From assembly GCA_017447815.1 (NCBI GenBank), contig JAFSMS010000025.1, positions 1-43,427 on the forward strand: a stretch of 43,427 nt of DNA. Direction: 5' to 3'. Shown here one piece after another: positions 24,682 through 33,468 of this stretch (the first letter of the stretch is position 1; every line of letters begins with the position of its first letter). The notes under the pieces are model-generated. The model was given only the letters and a program-made list of their open reading frames with translations, did no database searches and was not told the DNA's origin. This DNA comes from Bacteroidales bacterium. GTDB taxonomy: Bacteria > Bacteroidota > Bacteroidia > Bacteroidales > UBA932. The position numbers and the translations under genes were made by a program.

Positions 24682-26858
24682 AAAACGGAGAATTGGATAC
24701 CAAGCGTGATGCGTACGGGTTTGGACAGTTGGAAGAACTCGTTTCCCATGGATTTGAAGTAGAAGCAGCGGTAACGTGTCCCTGTGAGGTTTTCGCCCTG
24801 CAGGGAAATCCGGAAACGGGGGAATTGCAGCGAGGCTCGGGCTCCCAGCGTAAGGTAAAACGGTTCGATGAGGGAATTGGCCTCGTTCCAGGCGATAGGT
24901 CCCGTCCCCTTCAGATGGATTTCCAGCGCCCAGCGGGCCCCTTCATACCCTGCGGCGGCAAACAGGGTGTGTTCCGGGCTGTAGGGGATGCGGCGGCCGG
25001 CATAGTCGGCCTGCCCGTCGTTGAACTGCAGGAAGCGGGCCCTGTTCCATCCCCAGGAGGCCTGGGCGTTAAAGCCGTTTTTATGCCACAGGACCTGCAT
25101 CTCTGTGCCATAACTGCGGCTGCGGCCGGCGTTGGTCATCATCCGCCCGGTGGACATGCCCGGCGGAAAAACCGTCAACTGCTGGTTCACGGCTTCCGCC
25201 CAGAACAGGCTGGCCTGCGCCTGGAAATGCTTGTCCCGGTAGCGGAATCCCGCTTCGCTGTTCCAAAGTTCCTCGGGCTGGTACTCCGTGCGGTCGGCCA
25301 GGGCCGACACCATGGGCTTGTCCAGATAAACGCCCAGGTCTTCCATGAGGCCGTTCATGACGCGGTTCTGCAGAATGTCCGAGAAAATCTGTGTGTTGAA
25401 TCCGCCGGCGCGGTAGCCTTTTGAAAGGGATGCGAAAAAATGCCAGCGGCCTGGGCCGTCATACTGCAGGGCCAGTTTGGGGAGTAACTGGAAAGAACCA
25501 TGCCTCAGGGCGCCGGTATAAGTGTCCTGGTAGGCTTTGGCCGCCGGCATATAGGGAATCATCTGGTAGTGAAGGGAGGAAAAACAGTCGTAGCCCATCC
25601 AGGCGCCTTCGTAGTCCAGCCTGAGGCCGGCGGTAAGGTGCCATCGGCCCCAGACGAATTCGGATTCGTGGTACAGGGCGGCGTTCCAGGAGAGGATGTC
25701 GAAGGTGCTGTTCACCGGAAATTCCGTGTCGGGAATATCCAGAACGCCGATTTCGTCCGGGATGCCGGCATTGGCATTATCCAGGATCAGTTTTCGGATT
25801 CCATCGCGTTTGAACAGGACGGGCGCCTGCATGCGGTTGGCTTTGAAAAAGCCGAAAAAGCCTGTTATCGGCCGCCAGTGCCCGATTTGCCGGGCAGGCC
25901 GGGCAATGGCCTCGAAGGTTTGGGCTCCGCTGATCTGCCGCTGCTGCAGGGTGAAGATGGATTCGGCCGTATAGTCCTGGTCCATGCGCATATCGTCATG
26001 GAGCAGTTGAAGGGAGGCCATCAGGTCCAGTGTCAGTTTCTCGTGGCGGAAACGGGCCTTGAAACCCTCCAGGGCGGTAAGGCGCCGGTAGCCGGCCTCG
26101 TCGTTGTAGTTCACGGGCTGCAACTGTCTGTCCTTCCAGGCTCCGTAGGCGAAGCCGCCTTCCCGGGAGAGCGCAGCCTGGAAAAGGTTGCTCAACGTCC
26201 ATTCCGTCCCCGGTTTTTCCCAGCGCCAGCGAAACTGCCCGCCGTCGTAAGGGTCGCACATCTTGCCGGAATAGACGTTTTGGAAAAAGCCTCCGGTATG
26301 CCGGTAGGTCGCGCTGAAACTGTGCCGGCCGACCCCTCCGGAAAGGCTGGCCCGCACCGTCTGCCCGCTTCCGTATTCCAGGCGGGCCTGCAAACCTTCC
26401 TGCCGGCGGGTCCGGATGGAGAGCACGCCGCACAGGGCGTTTCGGCCATATGCGGTACCCTGGGGGCCGTGCAGAAAACGGATGCCCGCAATATCCAGAT
26501 AATCGACATCGTAACTGTTCTTGTCCAAGATGGGGAAATCATCGATATAAAGGCCGATGACCGGATTTTCCATCCGGGAACCGAATCCCCGCACATAAAT
26601 GCTGGATGTGAGGGAGGCCCCGTAGTCGGGCAGATGAAGGCCTGGAACGAGAATGCCGATATCCTTTGGATTATTTACGCTATATCTTTGCAGGAGTTCG
26701 GCCGGCATGCCGCTCACGGGCCCCGTGGCGGGGAAATCTTCCTTGACGGCCGTGGCGTAAGCCGCGGTCAAAACCGTGTCAGCCTGAGGTTTGATGAGAG
26801 ATAACAATATGCAGAGGGCAGCCAGCATCGTGGTGGCAAAGATACGGCATCTCTCCAT
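24678..26858 (-). CDS. TonB-dependent receptor, siderophore/vitamin-type rather than SusC
   Basis: A 726-residue outer-membrane receptor. The signal sequence MERCRIFATTMLAALCILLS has arginines in front, so I keep the ATG at 26858; an inner ATG at 26828 is possible. It has no carboxypeptidase-regulatory domain and is far shorter than SusC. The plug shows NPKDIGILVPGLHLPDYGAS, SIYVRGFGSRMENPVIGLYI and GPQGTAYGRNALCGVLSI, typical of iron-complex and small-molecule receptors, followed by a 22-strand barrel (for instance LTAGLRLDYEGAW, SLSKGYRAGGFNTQ) ending in ITLGIQFSVL. The substrate cannot be read from sequence. It overlaps the calycin-like lipoprotein gene and lies 37 nt downstream of uvrA. 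Confidence 0.92.
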   Translation of the reverse strand: MERCRIFATTMLAALCILLSLIKPQADTVLTAAYATAVKEDFPATGPVSGMPAELLQRYSVNNPKDIGILVPGLHLPDYGASLTSSIYVRGFGSRMENPVIGLYIDDFPILDKNSYDVDYLDIAGIRFLHGPQGTAYGRNALCGVLSIRTRRQEGLQARLEYGSGQTVRASLSGGVGRHSFSATYRHTGGFFQNVYSGKMCDPYDGGQFRWRWEKPGTEWTLSNLFQAALSREGGFAYGAWKDRQLQPVNYNDEAGYRRLTALEGFKARFRHEKLTLDLMASLQLLHDDMRMDQDYTAESIFTLQQRQISGAQTFEAIARPARQIGHWRPITGFFGFFKANRMQAPVLFKRDGIRKLILDNANAGIPDEIGVLDIPDTEFPVNSTFDILSWNAALYHESEFVWGRWHLTAGLRLDYEGAWMGYDCFSSLHYQMIPYMPAAKAYQDTYTGALRHGSFQLLPKLALQYDGPGRWHFFASLSKGYRAGGFNTQIFSDILQNRVMNGLMEDLGVYLDKPMVSALADRTEYQPEELWNSEAGFRYRDKHFQAQASLFWAEAVNQQLTVFPPGMSTGRMMTNAGRSRSYGTEMQVLWHKNGFNAQASWGWNRARFLQFNDGQADYAGRRIPYSPEHTLFAAAGYEGARWALEIHLKGTGPIAWNEANSLIEPFYLTLGARASLQFPRFRISLQGENLTGTRYRCFYFKSMGNEFFQLSKPVRITLGIQFSVL

Positions 26859-26895
26859 GAAACTTTAGAATATACCCTCAAATTGTTAGGACAAA

Positions 26896-29691
26896 TTATT
26901 CCAGGACATCCCGGAGGAAGGGACCGGTGACGGATTCGGGGTTGAGGCTGAGTTCCTCCGGAGTTCCTTCGGCGACGATCTGCCCGCCGAGGCGGCCGCC
27001 GGAAGGCCCCATGTCAAACACATAGTCCATGGATTTGAGCACGTCGAGGTTGTGCTCGATCACAATGACGGTGTTTCCCGCCTCCACCAGGCGCTGCAGC
27101 ACGCCCAGGAGCACGTTGATATCCTCGAAATGGAGTCCGGTGGTGGGCTCGTCCAGGATGTAGAGCGTCTTTCCCGTGGAGGGACGTGACAGTTCGGCCG
27201 CGAGTTTCATGCGCTGGCTTTCGCCCCCGGAAAGGGTGACGGCGCTCTGTCCCAGGTGGATATATCCCAGGCCGACATCGACCAGGGCCTTGAGTTTGGC
27301 GGCGATGCGCGGGATGGGCTTGAAGAATTCGTAGGCCTCGCTGATGGGCATTTCCAGCACATCGTTGATGTTCTTCCCCTTGTAGCGTACGGCCAGGGTG
27401 TCTTCCTTGTAGCGTTTGCCGCCGCACACTTCGCAGGCTACGTGCACCGAAGGGAGGAAATTCATCTCGATGACCTTGATGCCGGCGCCTTTGCACTCCT
27501 CGCAGCGGCCTCCGGCGACGTTGAAGGAGAATCGGCCCGCCTTGAAACCGCGGACCTTGGCATCCTGCGTTTCCTCGAAGAGGGTGCGGATGTCGTTGAA
27601 GACACCCGTGAAAGTGGCCGGATTGGAGCGGGGTGTCCGGCCGATGGGACTCTGGTCGATCTCGATGAGTTTGTCGATATTCTCCACCCCTTCCAGGCTC
27701 TTGTAGGGCAGGGGCTTTTCCTTGGAGCGGTAGAATTTCTGCTTGAGGATGGGCATGAGCGTCTCGTTCACGAGGGAACTCTTTCCCGACCCGGAAAGGC
27801 CGGCCACACCGATGAGGCATCCCAGCGGAAAACGCACGTCCACATTCTTGAGGTTATTGCCGGTGGCGCCCTTCAGCGTGAGGAAAAGACCGTTTCCCCT
27901 GCGGCGCATCCCCGGCACGGGGATGGATTTTTTCCCCTTGAGGTAATCCAGGGTGACCGACGGGCCGATAACGGCATGGGCCGCCGTATCGGCATCCATC
28001 TTCCGGCCTTTGAGGAGCGTCTGCAGCGGTGCGTTCAGGCAGATGCGGCCACCGTTCTCTCCGGCGCCGGGCCCCACGTCCACCAGCCAGTCGGCACTGA
28101 ACATGGTCTCGGCATCATGCTCCACCACCATCACGGAATTGCCCTCGTCCCGGAGGGCCTTGAGCGAAGCGATGAGTTTCCGGTTGTCTTTCTGGTGGAG
28201 GCCGATGGACGGCTCATCCAGGATATAGAGCACATTCACCAGGCGGGAACCGATTTGTGTGGCCAGGCGGATGCGCTGGCTCTCCCCGCCGGAAAGCGAA
28301 CCGGTGGGACGGTCCAACGAAAGATAGTCCAGGCCCACGTCCAGCATGAACTGGACGCGCTCCCGCAGTTCTTTGAGGATATCGCGGGATACATTCTTCT
28401 CGCGCTGGTTGAAGCCTTCGGGAATGGTGTCCAGCCATTTGCGGAGTTCCGTCATTTCCATGGCCGATACTTCCGGGATGGTTTTCCCGTCCACGCGGAA
28501 GCAGAGGGCTTCCGGGTTCAGGCGCGTACCGCCGCAGACCGGGCAGGTGACGGTGTCTTCGATGTTGTCGATGACGCCGCCCCAACTTTCCATCTCCGTC
28601 AGATTGCCTTCTCCGACCCGGAAAAGGTCTTCCGAGCCGAAGACGAGAAGGCTCACTACCTCGTCCGGGAGGGCTGCGATGGGATCGTAGAGGCTGAAGT
28701 TGTATTTCCGCGCGATGGAGCGGATGATGTCAAACTTCCGGTTTTCCCGCACTTTCCCGAGGGGGACGATGCCTCCGTCGGCCACCGACACGCTGCGGTC
28801 GGGAATGATGGTGTCCATGTTCACGTCCACGATGGTCCCGAGTCCTTTGCAGTGCGGACAGTAGCCCTGCGGGGAATTGAAGGAGAAACTGTGCGGCTGG
28901 GGCTCCTGGAGCGAAAGGCCGCTCTCCGGATCGACCAGGTGCTTGGAATAGTGCGTCAGTTTTCCGCTTTCCTGGTCCAGGATGGCCACGGAGCCTTTGC
29001 CCAGATTCAGGGCCCTGGCCACGGATTCCCGCACGCGGCGGTCGTCTCCGGCCGATGGCTTGAGCCGGTCCACCACCAGTTCGATGAAGTGGGGCTTGTA
29101 GCGGTCCAGCGCCGTAACGTCCTGCAACTCAAAAATTTCTCCGTCGATCCGTACCTCCGTGTACCCCCGCTTGCGCATCTGGTCGAAGAGTTCCCGGTAG
29201 TGGCCCTTGCGGCCGCGGATGACCGGTGAGAGCAGGTAGCACTTTCGGCCGTTGTACTGTTCCAGGATGAGGTCCACAATCTGGGCGTCCGTGTAGCGGA
29301 CCATCTCCTTGCCGCTTTCGGGGGAGAAAGCCCGCGAGCCTTTGGCATACAGAAGACGGAGGAAGTCATAGATCTCGGTAATGGTCCCTACGGTGGAACG
29401 GGGATTGTTGCCGGTGGTTTTCTGTTCGATGGCGATGATGGGGCTCAGTCCCGTAATTTCCTCTACCTCAGGTTTTTCCAGGATGCCCATGAAATGCTTT
29501 GCATAGGTGGAGAGGGTATCCATATACCGGCGCTGCCCTTCGGCATAGATGGTGTCGAAGGCGAGGGAACTCTTGCCGCTGCCGCTGAGCCCCGTCACCA
29601 CGACAAACTCCCCGCGCGGAATGCTCACGTTGATGTTCTGCAGATTGTTGGCCCGCGCACCGCGCACCGTTATGTATTCCTTCTGTTTCAT
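26896..29691 (-). CDS. uvrA: Excinuclease ABC subunit A
   Basis: DNA-damage sensor of nucleotide-excision repair; an ABC ATPase dimer that loads UvrB. The 931 residues are a full-length UvrA: the first Walker A is GLSGSGKSS (34-42), with ABC signatures GSLSGGESQRIRLA and TLSGGESQRMKLA, the second Walker A in the second half (GLSGSGKSS), and Walker B YILDEPSIGLH and YILDEPTTGLH. The C-terminal zinc module is intact (CEECKGAG, CEVCGG). The first zinc module is incomplete: Val253 and Glu256 stand where CPxCG is expected, while CPHC (278, 281) remains. The gene follows the acetyltransferase gene by 3 nt, so it is probably cotranscribed. Confidence 0.98.
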   Translation of the reverse strand: MKQKEYITVRGARANNLQNINVSIPRGEFVVVTGLSGSGKSSLAFDTIYAEGQRRYMDTLSTYAKHFMGILEKPEVEEITGLSPIIAIEQKTTGNNPRSTVGTITEIYDFLRLLYAKGSRAFSPESGKEMVRYTDAQIVDLILEQYNGRKCYLLSPVIRGRKGHYRELFDQMRKRGYTEVRIDGEIFELQDVTALDRYKPHFIELVVDRLKPSAGDDRRVRESVARALNLGKGSVAILDQESGKLTHYSKHLVDPESGLSLQEPQPHSFSFNSPQGYCPHCKGLGTIVDVNMDTIIPDRSVSVADGGIVPLGKVRENRKFDIIRSIARKYNFSLYDPIAALPDEVVSLLVFGSEDLFRVGEGNLTEMESWGGVIDNIEDTVTCPVCGGTRLNPEALCFRVDGKTIPEVSAMEMTELRKWLDTIPEGFNQREKNVSRDILKELRERVQFMLDVGLDYLSLDRPTGSLSGGESQRIRLATQIGSRLVNVLYILDEPSIGLHQKDNRKLIASLKALRDEGNSVMVVEHDAETMFSADWLVDVGPGAGENGGRICLNAPLQTLLKGRKMDADTAAHAVIGPSVTLDYLKGKKSIPVPGMRRRGNGLFLTLKGATGNNLKNVDVRFPLGCLIGVAGLSGSGKSSLVNETLMPILKQKFYRSKEKPLPYKSLEGVENIDKLIEIDQSPIGRTPRSNPATFTGVFNDIRTLFEETQDAKVRGFKAGRFSFNVAGGRCEECKGAGIKVIEMNFLPSVHVACEVCGGKRYKEDTLAVRYKGKNINDVLEMPISEAYEFFKPIPRIAAKLKALVDVGLGYIHLGQSAVTLSGGESQRMKLAAELSRPSTGKTLYILDEPTTGLHFEDINVLLGVLQRLVEAGNTVIVIEHNLDVLKSMDYVFDMGPSGGRLGGQIVAEGTPEELSLNPESVTGPFLRDVLE

Positions 29692-29694
29692 GCT

Positions 29695-30183
29695 TTATTG
29701 TATCCTTTGGTAGGCGAGGCGGGGCGCTCCGTTGGTGAGATAGATGATTCCGCAGTAGGTGAAACCGTGCTTTTCCAGCGCATGCTGCATGATGCGGTTG
29801 TCCTTGTGGGTGTCGATGCGGATGTTGCCGGTGAGCCGGCCGGTGTAGTCGATGATTCCCTGGAAGATGCCGTGTACATCGGGCAGGGATGCGATGCGGT
29901 GAATCACGTAGTAGGGAAGGGTGTCCTCCAGCCAGGCGCCGTCCTCGATGTAGGCATACGTAGGGTCCGGACCGGGGATGCAGGCGAAATACCCGACCAC
30001 GGCGCCTTCCGCCTCAAAGACCCTTCCCACGCCTTCGGCCAGGTCTTTTTCAATCATGGCCTGCGTGGGATAACCGTCCGGCCATTGAAAGGGGTTGCCC
30101 GAGGCACGCATGATGCCCCGGGCAGCTTCCAAGACGGTCATGATGGCGGGGATGTCCGCCGCGACGGCCGGTCTGATAATCAT
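29695..30183 (-). CDS. GNAT-family N-acetyltransferase
   Basis: A 162-residue single-domain acetyltransferase that would use acetyl-CoA. It starts MIIRPAVAADIPAIMTVLEAAR, the first strand and helix of the GNAT fold, and continues through EAEGAVVGYFACIPG and YYVIHRIASLPDVHGIFQ, where the CoA-binding turn lies in less canonical form, to NIRIDTHKDNRIMQHALEKHGF, the typical end of the fold. The acceptor substrate is unknown. It overlaps the acyl-CoA ligase stop by 4 nt and precedes uvrA by 3 nt. Confidence 0.88.
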   Translation of the reverse strand: MIIRPAVAADIPAIMTVLEAARGIMRASGNPFQWPDGYPTQAMIEKDLAEGVGRVFEAEGAVVGYFACIPGPDPTYAYIEDGAWLEDTLPYYVIHRIASLPDVHGIFQGIIDYTGRLTGNIRIDTHKDNRIMQHALEKHGFTYCGIIYLTNGAPRLAYQRIQ

Positions 30184-32105
30184 TTAGAAAGCGCTTTCAG
30201 GTTACGGACATTGTGGATATCCTTGCCTTCGGTGGTGTAGAGGTAATCCAGCAAATCGGCATAATGCTCTTCCACCTTGCCGCGCACGATTTTCATAGTG
30301 GAGTTCATCATCTTGTTGGCGATGGTGAATTCCTCGTCGCAGATGCCGATGGCACTGGGCAGCCAGCGTTCCGGGAACATGCCTTCATGCTTGCCACCCT
30401 TCTTGTAGGTGTCCACATCCGCCTGAATAAGATCCAGCATGTAGTTCTTGCCTTCATCGGAAGCCGGGTCCAGACCGTGCTTCTGGCAGGCGTCGGCGAG
30501 GGCGGTCATGTCCGGGACGACCAGGGCCACGCAGTACGGCTTCTGGTTGTTGTGGAGCACGCAGGCGTTCACCCACTTGGAGGTTTCGGTGAAGTTGTCC
30601 TCGAAGCCTTCCGGCGAGTATTTTTCACCGTCGGAGGAGATGAGGAGGCTCTTGAAGCGGCCTACGACATAGAGGAAGTCCGGGTCTTCGGGGCAGATGT
30701 AGCCCATGTCTCCGGTGTGGAGCCAGCCGTCGATGATGGTATCGGCCGTGGCCTTGGGGTTCTTCCAGTAACCGGCCATCACGTTCTCGCCGCGGATGAC
30801 AATCTCTCCCTTGGTGCCGTTGGGCACTTCCTTGCCCTCGGCGTCCAGGATGACGCAGTCCATGGGACGGACGATGCGGCCGGAGGAGCCGAAGCGGGCA
30901 TGGCCCTCCGAGTTGGCGCAGATGATGGGCGTGGCTTCGGTGAGGCCGTATCCCTGGAACATGGGCATGCCCACGGCGCAGAAGAAGCGCTGCAGTTCGA
31001 TGTCCAGCAGGGCGCCGCCGCCCACGAAGAAACGCATGCGGCCGCCGAAACTCTCACGGACCTGCTTGAACAGGATTTTATCGAAGAGGTCCACGAGCGG
31101 TTTGCGCCAGGCCGTTCCGCCGGTGCCGCGGTTGTAGTATTCCTTGTTGTACTTGATGGCGTTGTTCAAGGCGAAGTTGAAGAGTTTCTCCACCTTGGGG
31201 CCCTTCTTCTTGATGCCGGCCTCGATGTTCTTCTTGAAGTTGCGGGCCAGGGCCGGGACCGAAAGCATCACGTGCGGACGCACTTCGCTGATGGCGGTAG
31301 GAACGTTGCGCAGCGTTGCCAGGGCGTTTTTGCCGATGGGGACGAAGGCGATGGAACCGCCGTAGATCATCATGGTGTACATGCCTGCCACGTGGGCGAA
31401 GCAGTGGTCCAGCGGAAGGATGATGAGCATCACCTCGCCTTCATTGATGCTGATGACGGAGTTGCCCTGCTCCACATTGGCCGTGTAGTTGCGGTGGGTG
31501 AGCAGGATGCCCTTCGGGTCAGCCGTGGTGCCGGAAGTGTAGGAGATATTGGCGTAATCGTCCGGGCCGATGGATTTGTAGCGGGCCTCGAATTCTGCGC
31601 GGTGGGCCTTGAGGAACTCATCGCCCATCTTCTGGATTTCACTCATGCGGATTTCCTTCTCTCCCAGTTTGTCGTAGTCGAAAGCGGTGTCGTCGAAGAC
31701 GATGACTTTCTCCACGGCGGGGCATTCGGGCAGGATGGCGCGGATTTTCGGGAGGTGGTTGCCGGAAACGAGAATCCATTTGGATTCCGAGTGGTTGATG
31801 CGGAACACCAGGTCCTTCCCTTCACCGAGGTTTACGGAAAGGGGTACGTCGGTGGCACCGGCATACAGGGCGCCGAGTTCGGCCAGGATCCACATGGCGC
31901 GGCTTTCGGACAGCAGGGCGATCTTGTCACCTTTCTTGAGGCCCAGCGACATGAGACCGGCGCCGATGCGGTAGGCCATTTCTCGGGTCTGTCCCTGGGA
32001 GATTTCCGTCCATTTTCCATTTACCTTTTCACGGAGATACGGATGGTTCTCGTATTTACGGGAGTACTTTTCGACAAAATCGATGATAGTCAATCTTTCT
32101 GCCAT
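30180..32105 (-). CDS. Long-chain acyl-CoA ligase (AMP-forming)
   Basis: Activates fatty acids to acyl-CoA through an acyl-AMP. The 641 residues carry the adenylation signature YTSGTTADPKG (189-199), the GYGLTEATPI substrate/adenylate motif, GWLHTGDMGYI and the hinge KSLLISSDGEKYSPEGFED, the gate to the C-terminal lid. The length and the long insert after TALAD fit the FadD/FAA family of Bacteroidetes. Chain-length preference is not visible. It lies 26 nt after the deoxynucleoside kinase gene in the same direction and overlaps the acetyltransferase gene by 4 nt, so the kinase-ligase-acetyltransferase-uvrA run may be a single transcript. Confidence 0.93.
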   Translation of the reverse strand: MAERLTIIDFVEKYSRKYENHPYLREKVNGKWTEISQGQTREMAYRIGAGLMSLGLKKGDKIALLSESRAMWILAELGALYAGATDVPLSVNLGEGKDLVFRINHSESKWILVSGNHLPKIRAILPECPAVEKVIVFDDTAFDYDKLGEKEIRMSEIQKMGDEFLKAHRAEFEARYKSIGPDDYANISYTSGTTADPKGILLTHRNYTANVEQGNSVISINEGEVMLIILPLDHCFAHVAGMYTMMIYGGSIAFVPIGKNALATLRNVPTAISEVRPHVMLSVPALARNFKKNIEAGIKKKGPKVEKLFNFALNNAIKYNKEYYNRGTGGTAWRKPLVDLFDKILFKQVRESFGGRMRFFVGGGALLDIELQRFFCAVGMPMFQGYGLTEATPIICANSEGHARFGSSGRIVRPMDCVILDAEGKEVPNGTKGEIVIRGENVMAGYWKNPKATADTIIDGWLHTGDMGYICPEDPDFLYVVGRFKSLLISSDGEKYSPEGFEDNFTETSKWVNACVLHNNQKPYCVALVVPDMTALADACQKHGLDPASDEGKNYMLDLIQADVDTYKKGGKHEGMFPERWLPSAIGICDEEFTIANKMMNSTMKIVRGKVEEHYADLLDYLYTTEGKDIHNVRNLKALSK

Positions 32106-32131
32106 AAGGGTTCAGGTTTTATGGTTGTTTG

Positions 32132-32752
32132 TTATTCTGCGGGAAAAAGGCCGTAGAGTTCCGCGTCGATCTTATCGGTGATGAGTTGGAAGTCTTCGGG
32201 ATTGTTTTCGAATTTGACATGGTCCACGTCCACGATGAGGAGACGGGCCTTGTAGTCCTTGATCCAGTCTTCGTACCGCTGGTTGAGGCCGGTGATGTAG
32301 TCGATGCGAATGGAACGCTCATACTCGCGGCCGCGTTTCTGGATCTGGGCGATGAGGTTGGGGATGCTGGAGCGCAGATAGATCATCAGGTCCGGCGGGT
32401 TCACCAGGGACATCATGAGGTCGAACAGGTCGCTGTAGTTTTCGAAGTCCCGGGTGGACATGAGCCCCATGGCGTGGAGGTTGGGGGCGAAGATACGGGC
32501 GTCCTCGTAGATGGTGCGGTCCTGGATGATCACCTCCTTGTGCTTGGCGATTTCCACCACGTCCTGAAAACGCTTGTTCAGGAAATAGATCTGGAGATTG
32601 AACGACCAGCGCTCCATATCTTCATAAAAGTCTGCGAGGTAGGGGTTGAAATCTACCGATTCGAATTTTGGGGTCCAGCCGTAGTGGGCGGCCAGCATTT
32701 TGGTGAGCGTTGTCTTTCCGCTGCCGATATTTCCTGCAATCGCTATATGCAT
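32132..32752 (-). CDS. Deoxynucleoside kinase, paralogue 1
   Basis: Phosphorylates a deoxynucleoside with ATP in nucleotide salvage; dAK/dGK/dCK family. The 206 residues begin MHIAIAGNIGSGKTTL with the P-loop (7-15). Glu31 in FESVD is the likely catalytic base, and IIQDRTIYED (Asp78-Arg79) is the family DR motif; the lid arginines lie near RGREYERSIR. The base specificity cannot be read directly. Its own -7 box lies in the 32-bp gap to the paralogue upstream. The two proteins align without gaps over most of their length. Confidence 0.93.
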   Translation of the reverse strand: MHIAIAGNIGSGKTTLTKMLAAHYGWTPKFESVDFNPYLADFYEDMERWSFNLQIYFLNKRFQDVVEIAKHKEVIIQDRTIYEDARIFAPNLHAMGLMSTRDFENYSDLFDLMMSLVNPPDLMIYLRSSIPNLIAQIQKRGREYERSIRIDYITGLNQRYEDWIKDYKARLLIVDVDHVKFENNPEDFQLITDKIDAELYGLFPAE

Positions 32753-32771
32753 AGTTCAATAATTGAATTCA

Positions 32772-32779
32772 CAAAGATA
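32772..32779 (-). promoter_or_regulatory. -7 element between the two deoxynucleoside kinase genes
   Basis: Minus-strand TATCTTTG, a perfect TAnnTTTG, 19 nt before the ATG at 32752. It suggests that paralogue 1 and the genes after it can be transcribed without paralogue 2. Confidence 0.55.
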
Positions 32780-32784
32780 AACAT

Positions 32785-33396
32785 TTAGAACAAACCGTAC
32801 AACTCCGCGTCGATGCGGTCCGTGATGGCGGCGAAGTCTTCCGGCCGGTTCAGGAAGTCCAGGTTGTCGGCATCCACGATGATGAGTTTGCCCTTGTAGG
32901 AGGCGATCCACTGCTCGTACCGCTGGTTGAGCCCGCCCAGATACTCGATGGAGATGGACTGCTCATAGTCCCTTCCGCGCTTTTGGATCTGTGCCACCAG
33001 GTGCTCGATGCTGGAGCGGAGGTAGATCAGGAGGTCGGGCTCCTTCACCACTTCCATCATCACGTTATAGGTGTCCATGTAGGTGTTGAAATCCCGCTGC
33101 GAGAGGTTTCCCTGGGCATAGTTGTTGGCCACGAAGATGTGGACGCCTTCCATGAGGGTGCGGTCCTGGATGATGACGTCCTTGGACTTGGCGATTTCCA
33201 GCGTGTCGTGCAGGCGCTGCTGCAGGAAGTACATCTCCAGGGCGAAGGACCAGCGTTTGATGTCGGCATAATAGTCGGCCAGGTAGGGGTTGTAAGTGAC
33301 GGATTCGAATTTGGGCGTCCAACCGTAATGATGGGCCAGAAGAGTGGTGAGCGTGGTTTTTCCGCTGCCGATATTTCCTGCGATTCCGATGTGCAT
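32785..33396 (-). CDS. Deoxynucleoside kinase, paralogue 2
   Basis: A 203-residue sister of the 32132-32752 protein, with identical motif positions: P-loop 7-15 in MHIGIAGNIGSGKTTL, Glu31 in FESVT, and Asp78-Arg79 in IIQDRTLMEG. The difference just after the DRT (LMEG against IYED) lies in the substrate-binding region, so the two enzymes may prefer different bases. The known dAK/dGK heterodimer of Lactobacillus, also encoded by adjacent genes, is a precedent. It is first in its operon and divergent from the metallo-hydrolase gene across a 72-bp gap that holds facing -7 boxes. Confidence 0.93.
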   Translation of the reverse strand: MHIGIAGNIGSGKTTLTTLLAHHYGWTPKFESVTYNPYLADYYADIKRWSFALEMYFLQQRLHDTLEIAKSKDVIIQDRTLMEGVHIFVANNYAQGNLSQRDFNTYMDTYNVMMEVVKEPDLLIYLRSSIEHLVAQIQKRGRDYEQSISIEYLGGLNQRYEQWIASYKGKLIIVDADNLDFLNRPEDFAAITDRIDAELYGLF

Positions 33397-33425
33397 GCCA
33401 CATGTCCTTTATTCTACAAAGTTGG

Positions 33426-33433
33426 CAAAATTA
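33426..33433 (-). promoter_or_regulatory. -7 element for deoxynucleoside kinase 2
   Basis: Minus-strand TAATTTTG, a full match to TAnnTTTG, 29 nt before the ATG at 33396 and only 3 bp from the opposite box at 33437-33444. Confidence 0.45.
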
Positions 33434-33436
33434 TCG

Positions 33437-33444
33437 TAAATTTG
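33437..33444 (+). promoter_or_regulatory. -7 element for the metallo-hydrolase/birA operon
   Basis: TAAATTTG, a full match to TAnnTTTG, 24 nt before the ATG at 33469. Confidence 0.5.
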
Positions 33445-33468
33445 CAATGGAATTAACAGGATACGAAG

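Noticed and set aside
26826-26858. Inner start for the receptor at 26828 with a leaderless -7 box at 26837-26844
   Set aside because: TATCTTTG is present, but the upstream ATG adds the arginines expected at the front of a signal peptide, and the box may be coincidental coding sequence. Kept only as an alternative.
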